9,306 nucleotides of DNA from Comamonadaceae bacterium (GTDB lineage Bacteria; Pseudomonadota; Gammaproteobacteria; Burkholderiales; Burkholderiaceae_C), in the NCBI GenBank assembly GCA_947454695.1, contig CANGMW010000088.1:1-9306 (forward strand), written 5' to 3'. A program made the translations under genes and the position numbers. The notes under the pieces are model-generated. The model saw only the letters and a program-made list of their open reading frames with translations. It was not told the origin of the DNA and ran no database searches. Numbering within the stretch: position 1 is the stretch's first letter; each line of letters starts with the position of its first letter. This document shows, one piece after another, positions 5,555 to 9,306 of this stretch.

Positions 5555-6304
5555 ATGCCTGTCATTGCCGTCATTAACCGCAAAGGGGGCAGCGGGAAAA
5601 GCACCGTCGCGGCTCACCTGGCAAGCTGGTTTGCTCAGAGCGGTCATTCCGTCATGTTGGGGGATGTCGATCGGCAGCAGTCGAGCCGCTCTTGGTTGCG
5701 TCGCCGACCGAAGTCGCAACCTGTCATTTCTCCCTGGAACGTTGACCAGAATATATTGCGCGTCCCTAAAGGGATCACGCACATTATTCTGGACACGCCC
5801 GGCGGACTGCACGGCTTTGATCTGGCCCGCCTGGTCATGAGCGCTGACGCCATTGTCATGCCCGTGTGCGACGCGTCCTTTGACAAAGAGTCTGCTGCAT
5901 CGTGTTATGCCGAACTCAAAGCGCTACCTCGTGTTGCGACGGGTCGCTGCCAACTGGCCTGCTTTGGCATGCGCTTGGACTTTGAGGCCGGTGCAGACGC
6001 GGCGCTTCAAGCATGGGCCAAGCATCTAGATTTGCCCTATGTGGGCGGTGTGCGGGATACCCGTATGTATGCCCATTATTTAGATCAAGGGCTGACCCTG
6101 TTCGATTCGCCCGCGCACGAGGGACTCGAAGACAAGGCCCAGTGGGGGTCTTTGTTGAACTGGCTGATGACGCTGTCCAATACGGGGCGCCAGCCTGGAT
6201 TTGTTTTTGCGAAGCCCCAACCCAACGCAGCGCCGACAGAATCAAGCAGCCCGCATCCCCGGAGTTTGCGAGCTGTACACATTGTTCAAGCAGAGCACGC
6301 TTGA
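5555..6304 (+). CDS. Orphan ParA-family ATPase, copy 1 (short tail)
   Basis: A predicted soluble P-loop ATPase of the ParA/MinD/Soj group, 249 residues. It has the deviant Walker A KGGSGKST at 10-17 with signature lysine K10 and K15, a switch I/Walker A' GDVDRQQSS at 36-44 (Arg replaces the usual Pro of DxDPQ), and Walker B ILDTPGG at 78-84 with D80. The core runs to about residue 205 and is followed by a short polar tail rich in Pro and Ser. Members dimerise on ATP, bind DNA or membrane and position a cargo; which cargo is unknown here. No parB gene is adjacent. A strong Shine-Dalgarno supports the start. It is convergent with a paralogue on the other strand: about 84% identical over residues 1-132 and about 40% over 133-204 by hand count. 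It belongs to a beta-proteobacterial orphan group I recall as GDVDRQQSSRxW; role uncharacterised. Confidence 0.9.
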   Translation: MPVIAVINRKGGSGKSTVAAHLASWFAQSGHSVMLGDVDRQQSSRSWLRRRPKSQPVISPWNVDQNILRVPKGITHIILDTPGGLHGFDLARLVMSADAIVMPVCDASFDKESAASCYAELKALPRVATGRCQLACFGMRLDFEAGADAALQAWAKHLDLPYVGGVRDTRMYAHYLDQGLTLFDSPAHEGLEDKAQWGSLLNWLMTLSNTGRQPGFVFAKPQPNAAPTESSSPHPRSLRAVHIVQAEHA

Positions 6305-6325
6305 GCCCAATCGCTTGTCGCTCAA
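6301..6325. other. Inverted repeat overlapping both stop codons of the convergent parA genes
   Basis: TTGAGC (6301-6306) and GCTCAA (6320-6325) form a perfect 6-bp inverted repeat around 13 bases. The left arm contains the TGA of parA1 and the right arm contains the TGA of parA2, read on the minus strand. AAATTT follows on the right, but there is no proper T-run, so a bidirectional terminator is only possible. Two genes that both end in a Ser- or Leu-free TGA next to GC could give a 6-bp match by chance. Confidence 0.35.
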
Positions 6326-7212
6326 AATTTGACCAGTTTGAGGAAGCGCGGGATATTCAAGGGTTTTTCGGCAGGCGCGTGGCGCGGAAGCGGGTATTGG
6401 TTGACGGCGATTTTGCGCTCAGGCATGACCGCAGCCCGTGGCTTGCTAGGCGCATTGAGGACCGGCGCAATGGGCGTTTTGTTGCTGGCCAAACTGGGCA
6501 GCACGCTGGCCTTCACCGGAGCGGGTGGTAGGGTTGCTGCACTGACTTTGCTGGTGGCTTGGCGGTAATTGGCAACCGAGGATTGATTCAAGCAAGGACC
6601 CAGCCACTCCAAAATCGGCGCCCATTGAATGCGGTCAGTGACTGCGCGTTGTTCGGGTAAATCAAACACGGTCATCCCGTTTTCTAAACACTGGACGTAC
6701 AACTGGGTTTCACGCAGGGCGCCCAAATAGGGCAAGCCCAGGTTCTCCGCCCAGTCTTGCAAAACATCACTGTTGCGTGTGCGGGTGTCGATACGCATAC
6801 CGATACTGGCCACTTTGCAGCGACCCGTCGCAATACGTGGCAAAGCTTTGAGTTCTGCAAAACAGGCCGCAGCCGATTCCCGATCAAAGGAGGAGCTGCA
6901 CACGGGCATCAAAATCGCATCAGCCGTCATGACCAAGCGAGCTAAATCAAAGCCATGGAGCCCGCCGGGTGTGTCCAAAATGGCATGCGTGATGCCACTG
7001 GGCACCCGCAGAATGTTCTGATCCACGTTCCATGGGGAAATAAAGGGCAGATCAGCCGAGCGGCGACGCAACCAAGAACGGCTCGATTGTTGTCGATCCA
7101 CGTCCCCCAGCATCACGGCGTGGCCATTGTGGGCGCACCATGCGGCAAGGTGCGCCGACACCGTACTTTTTCCGCTTCCGCCTTTGCGGTTGATCACTGC
7201 AATCACTGGCAT
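6322..7212 (-). CDS. Orphan ParA-family ATPase, copy 2 (long Pro/Ala/Lys-rich tail)
   Basis: Paralogue of the convergent ParA gene, 296 residues. It has the same deviant Walker A KGGSGKST (10-17), GDVDRQQSS (36-44) and ILDTPGGLHGFDLARLVM (78-95), and aligns without gaps to copy 1 to about residue 204. The last ~90 residues have no counterpart: low-complexity, rich in Pro, Ala, Ser and Lys/Arg, ending NIPRFLKLVKF, a short basic-hydrophobic stretch that could bind membrane or a partner. The start is ATG 7212, which aligns with copy 1 and has GGAAAA upstream; an in-frame TTG at 7227 would add five residues. It lies 141 bases behind purM on the same strand, but an operator-like repeat 22 bases before the ATG suggests its own control. 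No parB is near. The cargo is unknown. Confidence 0.9.
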   Translation of the reverse strand: MPVIAVINRKGGSGKSTVSAHLAAWCAHNGHAVMLGDVDRQQSSRSWLRRRSADLPFISPWNVDQNILRVPSGITHAILDTPGGLHGFDLARLVMTADAILMPVCSSSFDRESAAACFAELKALPRIATGRCKVASIGMRIDTRTRNSDVLQDWAENLGLPYLGALRETQLYVQCLENGMTVFDLPEQRAVTDRIQWAPILEWLGPCLNQSSVANYRQATSKVSAATLPPAPVKASVLPSLASNKTPIAPVLNAPSKPRAAVMPERKIAVNQYPLPRHAPAEKPLNIPRFLKLVKF

Positions 7213-7233
7213 ATGTTTTCCAAACAATTAGCT

Positions 7234-7254
7234 TTTGTATCATTTTGATACAAA
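7234..7254. promoter_or_regulatory. Operator-like perfect inverted repeat upstream of parA2
   Basis: Arms TTTGTATCA (7234-7242) and TGATACAAA (7246-7254) are perfectly complementary around TTT. The site ends 22 bases before the parA2 ATG at 7212, where a repressor would block transcription or where a promoter would sit. On the minus strand TTGTAT falls inside it as a possible -35. The AT-rich symmetric form is typical of a helix-turn-helix dimer site. ParA proteins of the plasmid type can repress their own genes, but this ATPase has no visible DNA-binding HTH domain, so the regulator is unknown. No equivalent is seen before parA1. Confidence 0.6.
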
Positions 7255-7353
7255 CAGGCTTGGAAGTCTATAGCTGGAATGCTTATGACGCTATCGAAAT
7301 AGAAGCGAGCCCTTTTAAACCTTGGTTTTCAAAGGGTTTCCCCTTGGAAAGGC

Positions 7354-8397
7354 TTATCGAACAAGGACGGCGGCGCCGTCGTTTTTGGGGGCGATCACGC
7401 CGATGTCAAACACCTGCTCACCCGCATCTCGAAGTGTCTGTGCCGTGGCGGCAGCTTGTTCGGCAGCCACGACCACCACCATGCCGATGCCATTGTTGAA
7501 GGTGCGGTTCATCTCGACGTCATCGATGCCTGCGGTGGCTTGCAGCCAGGCAAACAGCTCAGTTTGGGGCCAGCTGCCTTTGCGCAAGTGAGCGGCCATG
7601 CCTTCGGGCAGCACGCGGGGGATGTTCTCCAAAAGGCCGCCGCCCGTGATGTGTGCCAAGGCCTTGATGGGGTGCTTGGCCAAGGCCACCAGCACGGTTT
7701 TCACATACAGGCGGGTAGGCGCCATGATGGCTTGTTTGAAGGGCTGTCCGTCCAGCTTGGCGGGCACGTTGGCACCTGCGCGCTCAATGCACTTGCGCAC
7801 CAGCGAAAAACCGTTGGAGTGCACGCCACTGGAGGCCAGGCCCAGCACCACGTCCCCGGGCTGGACGTTCTGTCCTGTGAGGATCTTGGATTTTTCGACT
7901 GCCCCCACCGCAAAGCCGGCCAGGTCGTATTCGCCTGCGGGGTACATACCGGGCATCTCAGCGGTTTCGCCGCCGATCAGGGCACAGCCCGACAGTTCGC
8001 AGCCCTTGGCGATGCCGCCCACCACGGCCGCCGCGGTGTCCACGTCCAACTTGCCGCAAGCGAAATAGTCCAGAAAGAACAGGGGCTCGGCGCCTTGTAC
8101 CAACACGTCATTCACACTCATGGCGACCAGATCAATGCCCACGGTGTCGTGCATCTGCCACTCAAACGCCAGTTTGAGCTTGGTGCCTACACCGTCGGTA
8201 CCGGAGACCAGCACGGGTTCCTTGTAGCGCTTGGGCACTTCAAACAGCGCGCCGAACCCGCCAATGCCGGCGAGTACCCCCTCACGCATGGTTTTTTTAG
8301 CCAAAGGCTTGATGCGCTCTACCAATGCGTCACCGGCGTCAATGTCGACGCCAGCATCTTTGTAGGACAGGGGGGTGGGGGATGAAGTTGTGGTCAT
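7354..8397 (-). CDS. purM: Phosphoribosylformylglycinamidine cyclo-ligase (AIR synthetase)
   Basis: Uses ATP to close formylglycinamidine ribonucleotide (FGAM) to aminoimidazole ribonucleotide (AIR), step 5 of de novo purine synthesis, in the cytoplasm as a homodimer. The 347-residue length is normal. Visible motifs: SYKDAGVDIDAGDALV near the N-terminus, GTDGVGTKL at 66-74, GGETAEMPGMY at 142-152, SSGVHSNGFSLVRK at 189-202, HITGGGLLENIPRVLP and the NNGIGMV segment, all typical of the PurM/ThiL/SelD fold. ATG 8397 gives the usual start; no strong Shine-Dalgarno is visible before it. It is divergent from the AI-2E family gene, with an inverted repeat between. parA2 follows downstream after 141 bases; the gap holds only a weak hairpin (AAGGG/CCCTT at 7332-7345) without a T-run. 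Confidence 0.97.
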   Translation of the reverse strand: MTTTSSPTPLSYKDAGVDIDAGDALVERIKPLAKKTMREGVLAGIGGFGALFEVPKRYKEPVLVSGTDGVGTKLKLAFEWQMHDTVGIDLVAMSVNDVLVQGAEPLFFLDYFACGKLDVDTAAAVVGGIAKGCELSGCALIGGETAEMPGMYPAGEYDLAGFAVGAVEKSKILTGQNVQPGDVVLGLASSGVHSNGFSLVRKCIERAGANVPAKLDGQPFKQAIMAPTRLYVKTVLVALAKHPIKALAHITGGGLLENIPRVLPEGMAAHLRKGSWPQTELFAWLQATAGIDDVEMNRTFNNGIGMVVVVAAEQAAATAQTLRDAGEQVFDIGVIAPKNDGAAVLVR

Positions 8398-8409
8398 GAA
8401 ATGAAAGGT

Positions 8410-8428
8410 GTCTGCGAAACACGCAGAC
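8410..8428. promoter_or_regulatory. Perfect inverted repeat between purM and the AI-2E family gene
   Basis: Arms GTCTGCG (8410-8416) and CGCAGAC (8422-8428) flank AAACA. The site is 13 bases upstream of the purM ATG and about 50 upstream of the divergent ATG at 8478. It could be a leader hairpin in purM mRNA or an operator. It differs from the E. coli PurR consensus (ACGCAAACGTTTGCGT), so it should not be called a PurR box. TATGAT at 8443-8448 on the plus strand could be a -10 for the divergent gene, without a good -35. Confidence 0.45.
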
Positions 8429-8477
8429 CCCGATAGAATTTGTATGATTTTAAGGGTTTCGATCCCAGCACCGATTC

Positions 8478-9306
8478 ATGTCCCTGACCAGCACTCAAAA
8501 AAACGCCATTTCTTGGACCGGGATGGCGCTCGCCTTGACTTTAGTGGTCTGGCTGCTCGCGCCCGTGCTCACGCCATTTTTGGTTGCCATGGTCTTGGCC
8601 TATGCCTTGTCGCCTTTGGTCGACAAACTGAGTCGCCCCCATGGTTGGGGAATGCCCCGCGTCTTGGCGGTGTTGTTGGTGGAGGTGCTCTTCATGGCGG
8701 CGGTGGGCAGTTTGTTCTTGTTGCTGGTGCCCATCATGGCGCATGAGATGACGCAATTGCACCATGAGGTGCCGCTCCTGTTGGCCCAAGCCAATGCCGT
8801 ATTGCAACCCCTTTTGGCGCGCTGGGGCGTTGATTTTTCAGTCGACACGGCCTCACTGCAAACGATGCTGCTGGGCCACTTGAGCGACAACCTGGAAGGC
8901 ATTTTGATGCGCGTTTTGTCTTCGCTCAAACTTGGCAGCAGCGTGGCCTTCATGGTGTTGGGCTCGGTACTGCTCATTCCCGTGGTCTTGTTTTACCTGC
9001 TGATGGATTGGAATGCGCTCATGGCCAAAGTCAGCAACTTGGTGCCGCCTCGTCTGCGTCCTGCTCTGACCAATTTCGCTGATGAAGCCGACCAAATCCT
9101 AGGCCAATATTTGCGAGGTCAGTCGCTGGTGATGTTGATCATGGCGCTCTACTACAGCCTGGCCTTGAGTTTGTTTGGTCTGGATCTGGCGGTGCCCATT
9201 GGCATCTTCACCGGGCTGGCCATTTTTGTACCTTACATCGGCTTTGGCTTGGGCCTGATCATGGCCACCTTGGCCGGCTTGCTGGACTTTGCCAGCGTGG
9301 AGGGAC
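8478..9306 (+). CDS. AI-2E/PerM family membrane transporter, N-terminal part (cut by window edge)
   Basis: Inner-membrane protein of the AI-2E/PerM (UPF0118) family; members have been linked to signal export, ion transport or unknown roles, so the substrate is not assigned. The 276 open codons from ATG 8478 start MSLTSTQKNAISWTGMALAL. They show hydrophobic helices at about 14-45, a loop, a helix at about 55-75, then a long soluble stretch (about 78-150), followed by VAFMVLGSVLLIPVVLFYLLM (two blocks, VAFMVLGSVLL and IPVVLFYLLM) and the typical DWNALMAKV, LVPPRLRPAL and DQILGQYLRGQSLVMLIMAL. Full-length members have about 350 residues, so the last ~75 are missing. ATG 8478 lacks a clear Shine-Dalgarno. 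In Comamonadaceae I recall this gene next to purM and hda; hda is not visible here. Confidence 0.9.
   Translation, partial: MSLTSTQKNAISWTGMALALTLVVWLLAPVLTPFLVAMVLAYALSPLVDKLSRPHGWGMPRVLAVLLVEVLFMAAVGSLFLLLVPIMAHEMTQLHHEVPLLLAQANAVLQPLLARWGVDFSVDTASLQTMLLGHLSDNLEGILMRVLSSLKLGSSVAFMVLGSVLLIPVVLFYLLMDWNALMAKVSNLVPPRLRPALTNFADEADQILGQYLRGQSLVMLIMALYYSLALSLFGLDLAVPIGIFTGLAIFVPYIGFGLGLIMATLAGLLDFASVEG

Noticed and set aside
7213..7227. TTG start five codons upstream of parA2
   Set aside because: ATG 7212 aligns exactly with the start of the paralogue, and the Shine-Dalgarno-like GGAAAA lies within the would-be extension.
7332..7345. AAGGG/CCCTT hairpin (GAAA loop in the minus direction) after purM, as a terminator
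   Set aside because: Only five base pairs and no T-run follows in the purM direction, so it is not called a terminator.
7366..7380. GACGGC-GGC-GCCGTC palindrome
   Set aside because: It lies inside the last codons of purM (DGAAVLVR) and is explained by coding sequence.
7456..8385. Plus-strand open frame of 309 codons opposite purM
   Set aside because: His- and Gly-rich shadow of purM; no motif, and purM is unambiguous.

Overview
The window looks like a chromosomal segment of a beta-proteobacterium, most likely order Burkholderiales and probably family Comamonadaceae. This rests on the protein sequences (a 99-residue S20 beginning MASGKPKKKNPRLASGRKR, a DUF3579 gene next to argD, and a ParA-like family with a GDVDRQQSS signature), the fairly high G+C, and the mix of housekeeping genes. 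No tRNA, rRNA, insertion sequence, CRISPR array or prophage gene is visible. The window cuts a gene at each end.

Layout. Positions 1-1856 (minus strand) carry the arginine genes argD (N-acetylornithine aminotransferase) and argF (ornithine carbamoyltransferase, truncated by the left edge), 29 bases apart and presumably one transcript. A 232-base intergenic region separates argD from a divergent DUF3579 gene. It holds a strong 9-bp hairpin in the argD leader and an AT-rich CTTATATAAG palindrome overlapping a TATAAT box. A bidirectional terminator at 2432-2458 closes both the DUF3579 gene and the oppositely oriented rpsT (ribosomal protein S20), whose extended -10 promoter is clear. Divergent from rpsT, the plus strand carries murJ (lipid II flippase) and a SirB1-like transglutaminase/TPR gene 4 bases behind it. 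After 117 bases comes a ParA-type ATPase gene.

The most unusual part is 5555-7212: two paralogous orphan ParA-family ATPase genes, tail to tail, with only 17 bases between their stop codons. parA1 (plus) ends the murJ side. parA2 (minus) lies downstream of purM, with its own operator-like perfect inverted repeat just upstream. By hand count the first 132 residues are about 84% identical and the next 72 only about 40%. The tails differ completely, and parA2 has a long Pro/Ala/Lys-rich extension with a basic-hydrophobic end. Synonymous positions are widely diverged, so the pair is old and the ATPase core is under strong protein-level constraint. No parB gene or parS-like site is seen.

The right end holds purM (AIR synthetase, minus) and a divergent AI-2E/PerM-family membrane protein gene cut by the window edge, with a perfect 7-bp inverted repeat between them. 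Most genes are independent housekeeping units (arginine synthesis, translation, cell wall, purines). The candidate undescribed system is the ParA pair and its regulatory sites.
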